DNA of 64,000 nt from positions 6,634,001 through 6,698,000 of the forward strand of contig NZ_JARUBP010000001.1 of NCBI RefSeq assembly GCF_029626225.1, written 5' to 3'. Every line of letters starts with the position of its first letter. The first letter of the stretch is position 1. Origin of the DNA: Asanoa sp. WMMD1127 (GTDB lineage Bacteria; Actinomycetota; Actinomycetes; Mycobacteriales; Micromonosporaceae). A model generated the notes under the pieces. That model did no database searches, was not told where the DNA came from, and saw only the letters and a program-made list of their open reading frames with translations. Below are positions 1 through 8,615 of the stretch, in pieces. Made by a program: the position numbers and the translations under genes.

Positions 1-1772
1 CGCTGCTCGTCGGGGATCCGCGACATCGGCAGGATCTTGCTCGCGTGCACGATCGCGCTGGTCAGGCCGGCGGACACGCATTCGTGCAGGAACACCGAGT
101 TGAGCACCTGCCGCGCCGCCGGGTTGAGCCCGAACGAGATGTTCGAGATGCCGAGCGTGAAGTTGACGCCGGGATAGAGCCGCGCGATCTCGCGGATCGC
201 CTCGATGGTCTCGATGCCGTCGCGGCGCGTCTCCTCCTGCCCCGTGGCGATCGGAAAGGTGAGCGCGTCGATGAGAATGTCCGAACGCGACAGTCCCCAT
301 CGGCCGGTGAGGTCGTCGATCAGCCGGCGGGCGACCCGGACCTTCCATTCCGCCGTACGCGCCTGGCCTTCCTCGTCGATCAGCAGCGCGACCACCGCGG
401 CGCCGTGCTCGCGCACGATCGGCATCACCCGCGCGTACCGTGAGGCCGGCCCGTCCCCGTCCTCGAAGTTGACCGAGTTGACCACGCACCGCCCGCCGAG
501 CATCTCCAGCCCTGCCTCGACCACGGCCGGCTCGGTCGAGTCGAGCATGATCGGGAGTGTGGACGCGGTGGCGAACCGGCCGGCCAGCTCCTTCATGTCG
601 ACCGCGCCGTCCCGGCCGACGTAGTCGACGCACAGGTCGAGCAGGTGCGAGCCGTCGCGGGCCTGCGAGCGGGCCATCTCGACGCACGCCTGCCAGTCGC
701 CGGCCAGCATCGCCTCGCGGAACGCCTTGGAGCCGTTGGCGTTGGTCCGCTCGCCGACCATCAGCACGCCGGCGTCCTGCACGAACGGCACGTGGTGGTA
801 GATCGAGGACACGCCCGGCTCGACGACGGCCTCGCGGGCCGCCCGCGGCGCGCCGGCGCCCAACGCCTCGGCCACCCGTTCGATGTGTGCCGGTGTGGTG
901 CCGCAACACCCGCCCACCAGCGCGGCGCCGTAGTCCGAGACGAACTCGCCCAACGCCGCGGCCAGCTCGTCCGGCGTCAACGGATAGTGCGCGCCGTCCG
1001 CGGTCAGCTGCGGCAGCCCGGCGTTCGGCATGACCGACAGGGGTACGCGGGCGTGCTGCGCCAGATAACGCAGGTGCTCGCTCATCTCGGCCGGCCCGGT
1101 CGCGCAGTTCAGGCCGATCAGGTCGACGCCGAGCGGCTCGACAGCGGTCAGGGCCGCGCCGATCTCGCTGCCGAGCAGCATCGTCCCGGTGGTCTCGACC
1201 GTCACGTGGGCGATCACCGGCACCTCGCGCCCCGCGTCGGCCATCGCCCGGCGCGCCCCGGTCACCGCCGACTTGAGCTGCAGCAGGTCCTGGCAGGTCT
1301 CGATGATCAACGCGTCGACGCCGCCGGCGATCAGACCAAGGGCGTTCTCCTGGTACGCGTCGCGCAGGGTCCGATAGGCCGCATGGCCAAGCGTCGGCAG
1401 CTTGGTGCCGGGGCCCATGGAGCCGAGCACGAACCGCGGCCGCTCGGTGGTGGCGAACCGGTCCGCCGACGCGCGGGCGATCCGGGCACCGGCCTCGGCG
1501 AGCTCGCGGATCCGGGACTCGATGCCGTACTCCCCCAGGTTGCCGAGGTTGGCCCCGAAGGTGTTGGTCTCGACGCAGTCGGCGCCGGCCGCGAAGTAGG
1601 CGTCGTGCACCCCGCCGACCACCTCGGGCCGGGTCACGTTGAGCACCTCGTTGCAGCCCTCGTGGCCCTCGAAGTCGTCGAGCGTCAGGTCGGCGGCCTG
1701 CAGCATCGTGCCCATGGCGCCGTCGGCGATCAGAACCCGGCTGGCGAGCGCGTCCAGGAATGAGTTCGACAC
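1..1772 (-). CDS. metH: Methionine synthase (B12-dependent), N-terminal part, cut by window edge
   Basis: Transfers a methyl group from methyltetrahydrofolate via cobalamin to homocysteine, the last step of methionine synthesis in the cytoplasm. About 590 codons are present: the homocysteine-binding barrel with its zinc ligands (GLNCATG, then VGGCCGTTP), followed by the start of the pterin-binding barrel (VGERTNANGSKAF, LDLCVDYVGRDG). The cobalamin and activation domains lie beyond base 1. I place the start at the GTG at 1772 because a TAGCCT -10 box (1784-1779) lies six bases upstream, as for other leaderless genes here; an ATG two codons further up (1778) is the alternative. No B12 riboswitch was recognised in the short upstream region. 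Confidence 0.95.
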   Translation of the reverse strand, partial: MSNSFLDALASRVLIADGAMGTMLQAADLTLDDFEGHEGCNEVLNVTRPEVVGGVHDAYFAAGADCVETNTFGANLGNLGEYGIESRIRELAEAGARIARASADRFATTERPRFVLGSMGPGTKLPTLGHAAYRTLRDAYQENALGLIAGGVDALIIETCQDLLQLKSAVTGARRAMADAGREVPVIAHVTVETTGTMLLGSEIGAALTAVEPLGVDLIGLNCATGPAEMSEHLRYLAQHARVPLSVMPNAGLPQLTADGAHYPLTPDELAAALGEFVSDYGAALVGGCCGTTPAHIERVAEALGAGAPRAAREAVVEPGVSSIYHHVPFVQDAGVLMVGERTNANGSKAFREAMLAGDWQACVEMARSQARDGSHLLDLCVDYVGRDGAVDMKELAGRFATASTLPIMLDSTEPAVVEAGLEMLGGRCVVNSVNFEDGDGPASRYARVMPIVREHGAAVVALLIDEEGQARTAEWKVRVARRLIDDLTGRWGLSRSDILIDALTFPIATGQEETRRDGIETIEAIREIARLYPGVNFTLGISNISFGLNPAARQVLNSVFLHECVSAGLTSAIVHASKILPMSRIPDEQ

Positions 1773-1901
1773 CCTCATAGGCTACGGCGTAGTCCGATTC
1801 GCGTAGGAAGCGATGATCCAACCCGTTCCCTCCCTGTGACCGGGGTCGCTCCCGGGCACCCACCCGCGTCGCGCCGCCGAGCCCTCGCTGGCGCCGCCAC
1901 G

Positions 1902-1907
1902 TAGGCT
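1902..1907 (+). promoter_or_regulatory. -10 box of leaderless leader ORF and PAC2 gene
   Basis: TAGGCT sits six bases before the GTG at 1914. This is the same TANNNT-N6/7-start layout seen before many genes in this window, so transcription probably begins at or next to the GTG. Confidence 0.55.
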
Positions 1908-1913
1908 GGCTGG

Positions 1914-1973
1914 GTGAACCTGTGGACCAGCAACGCGACGGCGACGACACGGTGGACGGAGGTGGCCGCATGA
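1914..1973 (+). CDS. Putative 19-codon leaderless leader peptide
   Basis: GTG-started frame of 19 codons whose TGA overlaps the ATG of the PAC2 gene in an ATGA junction. The peptide reads MNLWTSNATATTRWTEVAA, with two Trp (positions 4 and 14) and five Thr. A -10 box six bases upstream suggests it opens a leaderless mRNA. The PAC2 ribosome-binding site (GGACGGAGG) lies inside it, so its translation could couple to or gate PAC2 translation. What is seen is frame, promoter and overlap; a regulatory role is inference. Confidence 0.45.
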   Translation: MNLWTSNATATTRWTEVAA

Positions 1974-2839
1974 CCGAGTTCGACGGCCTGCCGGAGCTGC
2001 GGCGCCCGGTCGCGATCGCGGCGTTCGAAGGGTGGAACGACGCCGCCGACGCCTCGACCGCGGCCGTCGAGCATCTCGAGCAGGTGTGGGGCGCCACCGA
2101 GATCGCCGCGCTCGACCCCGAGGACTTCTACGACTTCCAGGTCAGCCGACCCACGATCACGATGGCCGACGGCGAGACCCGGCGCATCGAGTGGCCGACG
2201 ACCCGGTTCCTGCGGGCCAGTCCGGCAGGCACCGACCGCGACGTGGTGCTTATCCGCGGCATCGAGCCGAGCATGCGCTGGCGCACGTTCTGCGAGCAGG
2301 TGCTCGAACTGTGCCACAGCCTCGAGATCGACCGCGTGGTGCTGCTGGGCGCGCTGCTCGCCGACGTCCCGTACACCCGGCCCCTGCCCATCAGCGGCAG
2401 CGCGTCCGACAAGGACGCCGCGGAGCGCTACCAGCTCACCCCGACGCGGTACGACGGCCCGACCGGCATCGTCGGCGTCCTCCACGACGCCTGCCAGCGC
2501 GCCGAGGTCGAGGCGCTGTCGTTCTGGGTGCACGTGCCGCACTACGCCAACAACCCGCCGTGCCCCAAGGCCACGCTCGCCCTGCTGCACCGCGTCGAAG
2601 AGGTGCTCGACCTGCCGGTGCCGATGGCCGACCTGGCCGAGGAGGCGGCGGAGTGGGAGCAGCGGGTCCGGTCGGCGGCCGAGCAGGACGCCGAGCTGGG
2701 TGAATACGTGCGCGAGCTGGAGGAGCGGGCGGGCGACGCCGGCATCCAGCCGCTGAGCGGTGACGAGATCGCCCAGGAGTTCGAGAAGTACCTGCGGCGC
2801 CGCGGTGGCTCGGCGGGTCCGACCGCTGGTTCCTGGTAG
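1970..2839 (+). CDS. PAC2 family protein
   Basis: 289-residue member of the PAC2 (proteasome assembly chaperone 2-like) family, common in actinobacteria and often near metH or the Pup-proteasome region. The N-terminus has the family signature (LRRPVAIAAFEGWNDAADAS) and a later HVPHYANNPPCPKA segment. The exact function is unknown; an assembly or chaperone role is inferred from eukaryotic PAC2. The ATG at 1970 is chosen over a frame extension at 1922 because a GGAGG site precedes it and the family alignment begins there. It overlaps the leader ORF by four bases. Confidence 0.88.
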   Translation: MTEFDGLPELRRPVAIAAFEGWNDAADASTAAVEHLEQVWGATEIAALDPEDFYDFQVSRPTITMADGETRRIEWPTTRFLRASPAGTDRDVVLIRGIEPSMRWRTFCEQVLELCHSLEIDRVVLLGALLADVPYTRPLPISGSASDKDAAERYQLTPTRYDGPTGIVGVLHDACQRAEVEALSFWVHVPHYANNPPCPKATLALLHRVEEVLDLPVPMADLAEEAAEWEQRVRSAAEQDAELGEYVRELEERAGDAGIQPLSGDEIAQEFEKYLRRRGGSAGPTAGSW

Positions 2840-2878
2840 ACGCGTGTCGCGTCGGCATGGCCGCCCGCGGAATGGTGC

Positions 2879-2888
2879 ATCCTAGGAT
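2879..2888. promoter_or_regulatory. Palindrome over the probable gntR -10 box
   Basis: ATCCTAGGAT is a perfect 10-bp palindrome that contains a TAGGAT -10 candidate 24 bases before the GntR-family gene. A site for autoregulation is plausible; this is inference from position and symmetry. Confidence 0.35.
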
Positions 2889-2912
2889 CATCGTGCCGCG
2901 GGAGGTCATGCC

Positions 2913-3707
2913 ATGCAGAGCAACCCGGGTGCGGCCGAGGTGCCGCACCGCCAGATAGCCGAGCAGATCAAGGCCCAGATCCGGCGGGGCGACTGGGCCG
3001 CGGGCGAGCGGCTGCCGTCGATCCCGGCGCTGGCGGAGACGTTCGGCGTGGCCAAGCAGACGCTGCAGCGCAGCATCGACCAGCTCCGGGTCGAAGGCGT
3101 TCTGATCACCAAACCCGGCTCGGGTACGTACGTCCGCGGCACCAAACGCCGCCTCAACCGCCTGTCCCGGGGCCGCTATGGCGGGCACCGCGGCTACCAC
3201 GCCGACCTGGCGGCCCGCTATCGGCAGCACCTGACCGAGGTGGGCCGGGCGCCGGCGCCGCCGGAGGTCGCCGACGCGTTCGGCGTGCCGGACGGCACCG
3301 CGCTGCTGGTGCGCCGCCACCTGGTCCGCACGGACGACGTCCCGGTGGAGATCGGCGCGGCGTGGTTCCGGGTCGAGGATGCGGCGGGCACGAGCCTGGA
3401 ACGGTTCGAGGGCTTCGGCCGGCCGTTGTACCAGGAGGCCGAAGAAGCCCTCGGCCGCCGCTACGCCACCGCCAAGGACGTCATCACGGCCCGCCAACCG
3501 GACCGCGACGAGGCGGAGATCCTGCAGATCCGTGGCGACACGCCGGTCCTGCATCTGCTCCATGTGGCGTTCGACGACAAGCACCGGGCGATCGAGGTCA
3601 GCCAGGCGACCTGGCCGGGGCCGATGACGACGCTGACGGAGAACTACAAGATCCCGGGTCCGGCCGAGGAACTGCCGGACGACGAGCCCGGGTTGGCGCT
3701 GGGCTGA
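2913..3707 (+). CDS. GntR family transcriptional regulator (HutC/UTRA type)
   Basis: 264 residues. Residues about 12-75 form the GntR winged helix (QIAEQIKAQIRRGDW, GERLPSIPALAETFGVAKQTLQRSI), ending in the wing GSGTYVRG. Residues about 95-240 form a UTRA ligand-binding domain (GTALLVRRHLVRTDDVPVEIG, then PTGP-like and EAEIL segments). The HutC subfamily senses small metabolites such as sugars or amino acids; the ligand is unknown. GGAGG lies seven bases before the ATG. There is no obvious target operon beside it; it may regulate itself through the upstream palindrome. Confidence 0.9.
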   Translation: MQSNPGAAEVPHRQIAEQIKAQIRRGDWAAGERLPSIPALAETFGVAKQTLQRSIDQLRVEGVLITKPGSGTYVRGTKRRLNRLSRGRYGGHRGYHADLAARYRQHLTEVGRAPAPPEVADAFGVPDGTALLVRRHLVRTDDVPVEIGAAWFRVEDAAGTSLERFEGFGRPLYQEAEEALGRRYATAKDVITARQPDRDEAEILQIRGDTPVLHLLHVAFDDKHRAIEVSQATWPGPMTTLTENYKIPGPAEELPDDEPGLALG

Positions 3708-3765
3708 CCCGCGGCCCGGTCCGGCGCCTCACCGCGGCGGGCCGCTCCGATGCGGCGTCGCATCG

Positions 3766-3849
3766 CCCGGCGCGGTCTCAGACGGTCCAGGGCGGTTGCC
3801 GCCCGCAGTGGCCGTGCTCCCGGCGCGGTCTCAGACGGTCCAGGGCGGT
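3766..3849. repeat. Partial duplication of the cupin gene 3' end
   Basis: A 31-bp block (starting cccggcgcggtctcag) occurs identically at 3766-3796 and 3819-3849. The second copy contains the last codons and stop of the cupin gene. The first copy lies downstream of the stop and is followed by sequence resembling the preceding codons, so about 53 bp of the gene's 3' end seems to have been duplicated and then degraded. Confidence 0.75.
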
Positions 3850-4205
3850 CGCACGCGGTTGACGCCCGCGGTCGCCGTGCTGTTGGCGGCGCTGGTGACG
3901 ATCGCGGTCAGGCCCTTGGTGGCGTCTGCCGTGAGCTGGCGTTCCACGTCCGGCGCCAGGATCAGCGTGTCGCCCGTGGCGATCCCGACCGGGTCGGCGG
4001 CGCCGAGGCGGACCGCCGCGCCGCCGGACAGGACCGTCCAGATCTGCTCCGTGTCGATCGTGTGCACCGGGCCCGCGCTGCCGGCCGGCATCTCGACCCG
4101 CCAGACCGGCCGCGTGGCGCCGCCGAGCGTCGGCGAAGCCAGGGTGGTCATCACTCCGGCCGGCGTCTCGGCGCGACGGGTCTGGTCATGACGGATGACA
4201 TTCAT
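3831..4205 (-). CDS. Cupin domain protein
   Basis: 124-residue single-domain cupin of the small-barrel type, with segments matching the two cupin motifs (AGPVHTIDTEQIWTVLSGG at about 43-62; GDTLILAPDVERQLTA at about 79-94). The usual metal-binding histidines are sparse: only H48 lies in motif 1 and none in motif 2, so metal-dependent catalysis is doubtful and small-molecule binding is as likely. It is divergent from a MarR regulator across 61 bp filled with inverted repeats, suggesting control by that regulator. The substrate is unknown. Confidence 0.75.
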   Translation of the reverse strand: MNVIRHDQTRRAETPAGVMTTLASPTLGGATRPVWRVEMPAGSAGPVHTIDTEQIWTVLSGGAAVRLGAADPVGIATGDTLILAPDVERQLTADATKGLTAIVTSAANSTATAGVNRVRPPWTV

Positions 4206-4221
4206 GATTGCGCTCCCGTAA

Positions 4222-4264
4222 GATAGTCAACGTGGTTGTCCAAAACGTAAACCAGGTTGTCTAA
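4222..4264. promoter_or_regulatory. Double operator between cupin and MarR genes
   Basis: Two imperfect palindromes lie side by side: TAGTCAAC-GTG-GTTGTCCA and GTAAACC-A-GGTTGTC. The half-site GGTTGTCYAA repeats directly with a 21-bp spacing, two helical turns, so two dimers would bind the same DNA face. The site abuts both start codons. MarR-family regulators commonly repress themselves and a divergent gene from such sites; assignment to this MarR is inference. Confidence 0.6.
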
Positions 4265-4266
4265 TC

Positions 4267-4731
4267 GTGTCAACCGAGGCCGGCTACCTGCTGCCGTTGC
4301 GGCTCTTCGTGGGCTTCCGGCAGCTCATCGACGGCGTGCACGCCGAACTGGCCCGCGAGGGGCATCCGGACCTGCGGCCGCTGCACGGCTTCGTCTTCCA
4401 GGCGATCGGCCTCGAAGGCACGACGGCGGTCGAGCTCGGCCGCCGGCTCGGCGTGTCGAAGCAGGCGGCCGGCAAGACGCTCGACGGCCTGGAACGCCAG
4501 GGCTACGTGCGGCGCGACACCGACCCCACCGACGCCCGCCGCAAACTGGTTCGCCTCACCGACCGCGGCGTCGAGGTGCTGACCCGATCGGCGGAGATCT
4601 TCGACGAGCTACGCACCGAGTGGGCGGTCCGCATCGGCCCGGACCGCCTCCGCCAGCTGGAAGCCGACCTCGTCACCGTCACCGGCGCCGAGGCCTTCCG
4701 CCTCGACGTCCCGGGCTGGTTCGGCTCCTGA
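4267..4731 (+). CDS. MarR family transcriptional regulator
   Basis: 154 residues with a MarR winged helix: HTH around residues 56-76 (VELGRRLGVSKQAAGKTLDGL) and the wing DPTDARRKLVRLTDRG, the typical MarR wing with conserved D, R and L. The GTG start at 4267 directly follows the operator and has no Shine-Dalgarno sequence, so the mRNA may be leaderless. The divergent cupin gene is the probable target. MarR proteins usually release DNA on binding phenolics or other small molecules; the ligand is unknown. Confidence 0.88.
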   Translation: MSTEAGYLLPLRLFVGFRQLIDGVHAELAREGHPDLRPLHGFVFQAIGLEGTTAVELGRRLGVSKQAAGKTLDGLERQGYVRRDTDPTDARRKLVRLTDRGVEVLTRSAEIFDELRTEWAVRIGPDRLRQLEADLVTVTGAEAFRLDVPGWFGS

Positions 4732-4736
4732 GCCGA

Positions 4737-4784
4737 AGGAACGGCCCGTTCCTAACGCTTTCCGCATAGGAACGGGCCGTTCCT
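4737..4784. terminator. Bidirectional terminator made of two palindromes
   Basis: AGGAACGGCCCGTTCCT (4737-4753) and AGGAACGGGCCGTTCCT (4768-4784) are each near-perfect palindromes and reverse complements of each other. They can form two small hairpins or one 17-bp stem with a 14-base loop. They lie between convergent genes, fitting a shared terminator. Confidence 0.7.
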
Positions 4785-4814
4785 AACTTCCGGTGAGGAT
4801 TTCCGGCGGGCCGG

Positions 4815-5786
4815 TCAGGAGTCGCGTTCCGGGTAGCCGATCGGGATCGCGCTCACGTCGTCCAGGGCCGTTTCGATCTCGGCCGGGAGGCTCATCTCCT
4901 CGACCTTCAGGGCGCCCAACAGCTGGCCGACGGTGCGGGCCCCGAGGACCGGCGCCACGACCCCCGGACGGTCGCGGACCCAGGCCAGCGCCACCTCCAA
5001 CGGCGACACGCCGAGGCCCCCGGCCGCGGTGGCCACGGCCTCCACGATCGCCGAGGATCGCGAATCGAGATAAGTCGCGACAAACGGCCCGAAGTGCGGC
5101 GACGCCGCCCGCGAGTCGGCCGGCCGACCGTGGCGGTACTTCCCCGTCAGCACCCCACGCCCCAGCGGCGACCAGGCCAGCACCCCGAGACCAAGGGCAG
5201 CACACGCGGGCAGGACCTCCCGCTCGATCCCCCGCTCCAGCAGCGAGTACTCCACCTGCGTCGCCACCACCGGCGTCCGCCCCGGCAGGGCCTGCTGCCA
5301 GGCCGCGGCGCGCGCCGTCTGCCAGCCCGCGAAGTTCGAGACCCCCGCATAGCGCACCCGGCCGCTCAGCACCGCATAGTCCAGAGCGGCCAGGGTTTCC
5401 TCGAGCGGCGTCGTCTCGTCGTACCCGTGGACCTGCCAAAGATCGACATGGTCCGTGCCGAGCCGGCGCAGCGAGGCGTCCAGCGAGTTCAGCAGGTGCC
5501 CGCGCGACCCGTCGCGACGCCGTCCCGGCCCGGGTCGCAGGCCGCCCTTGGTCGCGATGATCAGGTCGTCGCGGGAGATCAACGTGCCCAGCAGCGAGCC
5601 GATGACGGCCTCGGCCTCGCCGTCGCCGTAGACGTCAGCCGTGTCGACGAGGTTGCCGCCCGCGTCGACGAAGCCCTTGAGCTGGGCCGCCGCGTCGTCG
5701 GTGTCGGTGTCGGCACCCCACGTCATGGTGCCGAGCGCGAGCCGGGAGACCGCGAGCCCGCTACGGCCTAGCGGTCGCTGCTGCAT
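4815..5786 (-). CDS. Aldo/keto reductase
   Basis: 323-residue AKR-fold oxidoreductase that reduces carbonyls with NADPH. It has the N-terminal signature (GTMTWGADTDTDDA), catalytic Asp and Tyr in NLVDTADVYG (about 45-54), catalytic Lys in IIATKGG and His in LWQVHGYD. The C-terminal cofactor region (VVAPVLGARTVGQL) is present. Substrate unknown. The ATG at 5786 lies six bases after a TAAGGT -10 box (5798-5793), so the mRNA is probably leaderless. It stands alone, convergent with the MarR gene. Confidence 0.92.
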   Translation of the reverse strand: MQQRPLGRSGLAVSRLALGTMTWGADTDTDDAAAQLKGFVDAGGNLVDTADVYGDGEAEAVIGSLLGTLISRDDLIIATKGGLRPGPGRRRDGSRGHLLNSLDASLRRLGTDHVDLWQVHGYDETTPLEETLAALDYAVLSGRVRYAGVSNFAGWQTARAAAWQQALPGRTPVVATQVEYSLLERGIEREVLPACAALGLGVLAWSPLGRGVLTGKYRHGRPADSRAASPHFGPFVATYLDSRSSAIVEAVATAAGGLGVSPLEVALAWVRDRPGVVAPVLGARTVGQLLGALKVEEMSLPAEIETALDDVSAIPIGYPERDS

Positions 5787-5929
5787 GGGTGCACCTTATG
5801 CCGCCGCGCCGCGCCCGGATAGCCGGCCGGTCGGTGCATGATGCACCTAGGGTTCACGCGAGACCGGGCACGGGGGTTTCGTACCCTAATCGCGCGTCGC
5901 CCCTCACGGCGGCATTGGGGAGGGGCACG

Positions 5930-6982
5930 GTGAAACTCGGACTCAACCTCGGCTACCAGACTGCCTGGAGCTCGCCGGCGACCGATCTGGCGATGGCGCA
6001 GGAGGCGGAGCGGCTGGGCTACACGGTCGTGTGGGCGGCGGAGGCGTACGGCTCCGACTCGCCCTCGACCCTCGCCTGGCTCGCCGGCCAGACGTCGACC
6101 ATCGACCTCGGCGCGGCGGTCATGCAGATCCCCGCCCGCACGCCGGCCGCCACCGCGATGACGGCGACCACGATCGACAACCTGTCCGGCGGCCGCTTCC
6201 GGCTGGGCCTGGGCGTGTCGGGTCCGCAGGTCTCCGAGGGCTGGCACGGCGTCCGGTTCGGCAAGCCACTGGCCCGCACCCGGGAGTACGTCGACATCGT
6301 CAAGCTGGCCGTCGGCCGCAAGCCGGTCGAGTACGCCGGCGAGCACTACACCCTCCCGCTCCCCGACGGCCCGGGCAAGACGCTGCGCCTCGGCTTCCAC
6401 CCGCCGCGCGAGCACATCCCGATCTACCTCGCCGCCGTCGGCCCCAAGAACCTCGAGCTGGCCGGCGAGATCGCCGACGGCTGGCTGGCCGTCTTCTACT
6501 CCCCCGAGTTCGCCGCCGAGCAGCACGCCAGCGTCAAGGCCGGCCGCGAGAAGGCCGGCCTGACGCCCGACGGCTTCGACATCGTGCCCAGCGTCCCGGT
6601 GGTCATCGGCGAGGACGTGGCCAACGCCGCCGAGCTCGTCCGCTGGTACGCGGCCCTCTACGTCGGCGGCATGGGCAGCCGCAAGCAGAACTTCTACAAC
6701 GACCTCGCGATCCGCATGGGGTACGCCGACGCGGCCAGGACGGTGCAGGACCTCTACCTCGACAAGCGCCAGCGGGACGCGGCGGCCGCCGTACCCCTGG
6801 AGTTCATCGACCGCACCTCGCTGCTCGGCACGAAGGACCGGATCGCCGAGCGGATGCGGGCGTACGCCGAATCGGGTGTCACCACCCTGTCGGTGAACCC
6901 GTTCGTGGCGGACGCGGAAACGGGCGTGCGGACGTTGCGTACGGTGGCTGAGGCGCTGGACAAGTCGGGGGTCGGGGAATGA
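5930..6982 (+). CDS. LLM class F420-dependent oxidoreductase
   Basis: 350-residue luciferase-like (beta/alpha)8 protein of the F420-dependent branch. Recognisable segments are the N-terminal strand [33 protein letters not shown], and the coenzyme-binding [21 protein letters not shown]. The GTG at 5930 follows GGGAGGGG; the frame is open back to 5789 but that part is not family-like. The stop overlaps the uppP start (ATGA), so the two are translationally coupled. It belongs to the conserved actinobacterial block leading to mshC; substrate unknown. Confidence 0.9.
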   Translation: MKLGLNLGYQTAWSSPATDLAMAQEAERLGYTVVWAAEAYGSDSPSTLAWLAGQTSTIDLGAAVMQIPARTPAATAMTATTIDNLSGGRFRLGLGVSGPQVSEGWHGVRFGKPLARTREYVDIVKLAVGRKPVEYAGEHYTLPLPDGPGKTLRLGFHPPREHIPIYLAAVGPKNLELAGEIADGWLAVFYSPEFAAEQHASVKAGREKAGLTPDGFDIVPSVPVVIGEDVANAAELVRWYAALYVGGMGSRKQNFYNDLAIRMGYADAARTVQDLYLDKRQRDAAAAVPLEFIDRTSLLGTKDRIAERMRAYAESGVTTLSVNPFVADAETGVRTLRTVAEALDKSGVGE

Positions 6983-7812
6983 CGTGGACCGAGGCGATCG
7001 TGCTCGGCATCGTGCAGGGGCTCACCGAGTTCCTGCCGATCAGCTCGTCCGGGCACATGCGGATCACCTCGGCGCTGTTCTTCGGTCAGGACGCCGGCGC
7101 CTCGTTCACCGCGGTCACGCAGCTGGGCACCGAGGCCGCCGTGCTTCTCTACTTCGCCAAGGACATCTGGCGAATATCCAAGACCTGGGTCGTCGGCATC
7201 TGGGACAAGTCGGCGCGCAAGGAGTTCGACTACAAGATGGCGTGGTACGTCATCATCGGCTCGATCCCGATCGGCATCATCGGCTTCGCGTTCAAGGACC
7301 AGATCCGCACCGCCGCCCGCAACCTCTGGCTGGTGTCGATCGTCCTCATCGCCTTCTCGTTCGTCCTCGCGTTCGCTGAGTACTTCGGACGGCAGGCCCG
7401 CAACCTCGAACGCTTCAAGATGCCCGACGCGGTGACGATGGGCCTGGCCCAGGCGCTGGCGTTGATCCCCGGCGTGTCCCGTTCGGGCGGCACCGCGAGC
7501 GCGGGCCTGTTCCTCGGCCTGACCCGCGAGGCGGCGCTGAGATTCTCGTTCCTCCTGGCCATTCCCGCCGTGGTGATGTCGGGCGTGTTCAGCCTCCCCG
7601 ACGTGTTCGACAAGAGCGGCGGCGGTCTCGTGCCCTCCGGCGCCCAGATGATCGTCGCCACCATCATCGCGTTCGGCCTCGGCTACGCCTCGATCGCCTG
7701 GCTGCTCAAGTACGTGTCGGCACACACGTTCTACCCGTTCGTGCTCTACCGGGTCGCGGTCGGGTCGATCGTCCTCGCGCTGCTGATCAACGGCACCATC
7801 TCCGCGACGTAG
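6979..7812 (+). CDS. uppP: Undecaprenyl-diphosphatase
   Basis: 277-residue integral membrane enzyme (BacA/UppP) that dephosphorylates undecaprenyl diphosphate to recycle the lipid carrier of peptidoglycan and wall-polymer synthesis. It has both active-site motifs: [13 protein letters not shown] near residues 14-26 and [14 protein letters not shown] near 166-179, with several hydrophobic helices. Start at the ATG that overlaps the previous gene's stop. Members of the family affect bacitracin sensitivity. Confidence 0.96.
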   Translation: MTWTEAIVLGIVQGLTEFLPISSSGHMRITSALFFGQDAGASFTAVTQLGTEAAVLLYFAKDIWRISKTWVVGIWDKSARKEFDYKMAWYVIIGSIPIGIIGFAFKDQIRTAARNLWLVSIVLIAFSFVLAFAEYFGRQARNLERFKMPDAVTMGLAQALALIPGVSRSGGTASAGLFLGLTREAALRFSFLLAIPAVVMSGVFSLPDVFDKSGGGLVPSGAQMIVATIIAFGLGYASIAWLLKYVSAHTFYPFVLYRVAVGSIVLALLINGTISAT

Positions 7813-7822
7813 AGTCGTCGGC

Positions 7823-8524
7823 GTGGCGACCCTTCTGCTCCTGCGGCACGGCCGCACGACCGCCAACGCCGACGGTGGGCTCGCCGGCCGGCAGCCCGTC
7901 GAGCTCGACGACACCGGTCGCGCCCAGGCGGTCGCGGTCGGCGCGCGGCTGCGCGGCCTGCCGCTCGCGATGGTGGTGAGCAGCCCGCTGATCCGCTGCC
8001 GGCAGACGCTGGAGCTCGCGCTGCCCGACACGGTGCCCAGCGTGGAGGACGGCCTCATCGAGTGCGGCTACGGCGAGTGGGAGGGCCAGCCGCTCAAGAA
8101 GCTGGCCAAGGATCCGCTGTGGCCGGTCGTCCAGCTGCACCCGTCGGCCGCGGTGTTCCCCGGCGGCGAGGCGATGGCGGCGATGTCGGCCCGGGCGGTC
8201 GGTGCGGTGCGCCGCTGGGACCGGGTCGTCAACGAGACACAGGGGCCGGACGCGCTGTGGCTCGCCTGCACGCACGGCGACATCATCAAGGCCATCGTGG
8301 CCGACGCGCTCGGCCTGCACCTCGACCAGTTCCAGCGGATCGTCGCCGACCCGGCGTCGGTGACCGTGATCCGTTACACACCCACCCGCCCGTTCCTGAT
8401 GCGCCTCAACGACACCGGCGGCGAGCTGGCCTCGCTGGTGCCGCCGAAACGCCGCCGCCGGCCGCGCAAGAGCGCCGCGACCTCGTCGGACGCGGTCGTC
8501 GGCGGAGGCGCCGGGGCGGCGTGA
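7823..8524 (+). CDS. MSMEG_4193-type histidine phosphatase family protein
   Basis: 233-residue histidine phosphatase of the phosphoglycerate mutase superfamily. It has the RHG motif (LLLLRHGRTTAN, phospho-accepting His near 8), an acidic E in LIECGYGEWEG and a second His in ACTHGDIIKA. The C-terminus is a basic Arg/Lys-rich tail. In actinobacteria this subfamily almost always neighbours DUF3090, SCO1664 and mshC, as here. The GTG at 7823 has TAGAGT (7810-7815) seven bases before it, overlapping the uppP stop: a leaderless internal promoter. Substrate unknown. Confidence 0.9.
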   Translation: MATLLLLRHGRTTANADGGLAGRQPVELDDTGRAQAVAVGARLRGLPLAMVVSSPLIRCRQTLELALPDTVPSVEDGLIECGYGEWEGQPLKKLAKDPLWPVVQLHPSAAVFPGGEAMAAMSARAVGAVRRWDRVVNETQGPDALWLACTHGDIIKAIVADALGLHLDQFQRIVADPASVTVIRYTPTRPFLMRLNDTGGELASLVPPKRRRRPRKSAATSSDAVVGGGAGAA

Positions 8525-8615
8525 GATTCGCTCTGGGCGAACGCGGCTGATCCGCTCCCCACATTCGAGGCAGTGCGCTACGCAGGCGTACGCGTGGGCG
8601 GATAGGGTTCTTCTT

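Noticed and set aside
1779-1913. Cobalamin riboswitch upstream of metH
   Set aside because: No B12-box-like sequence or extended fold was seen, and the metH start appears leaderless.
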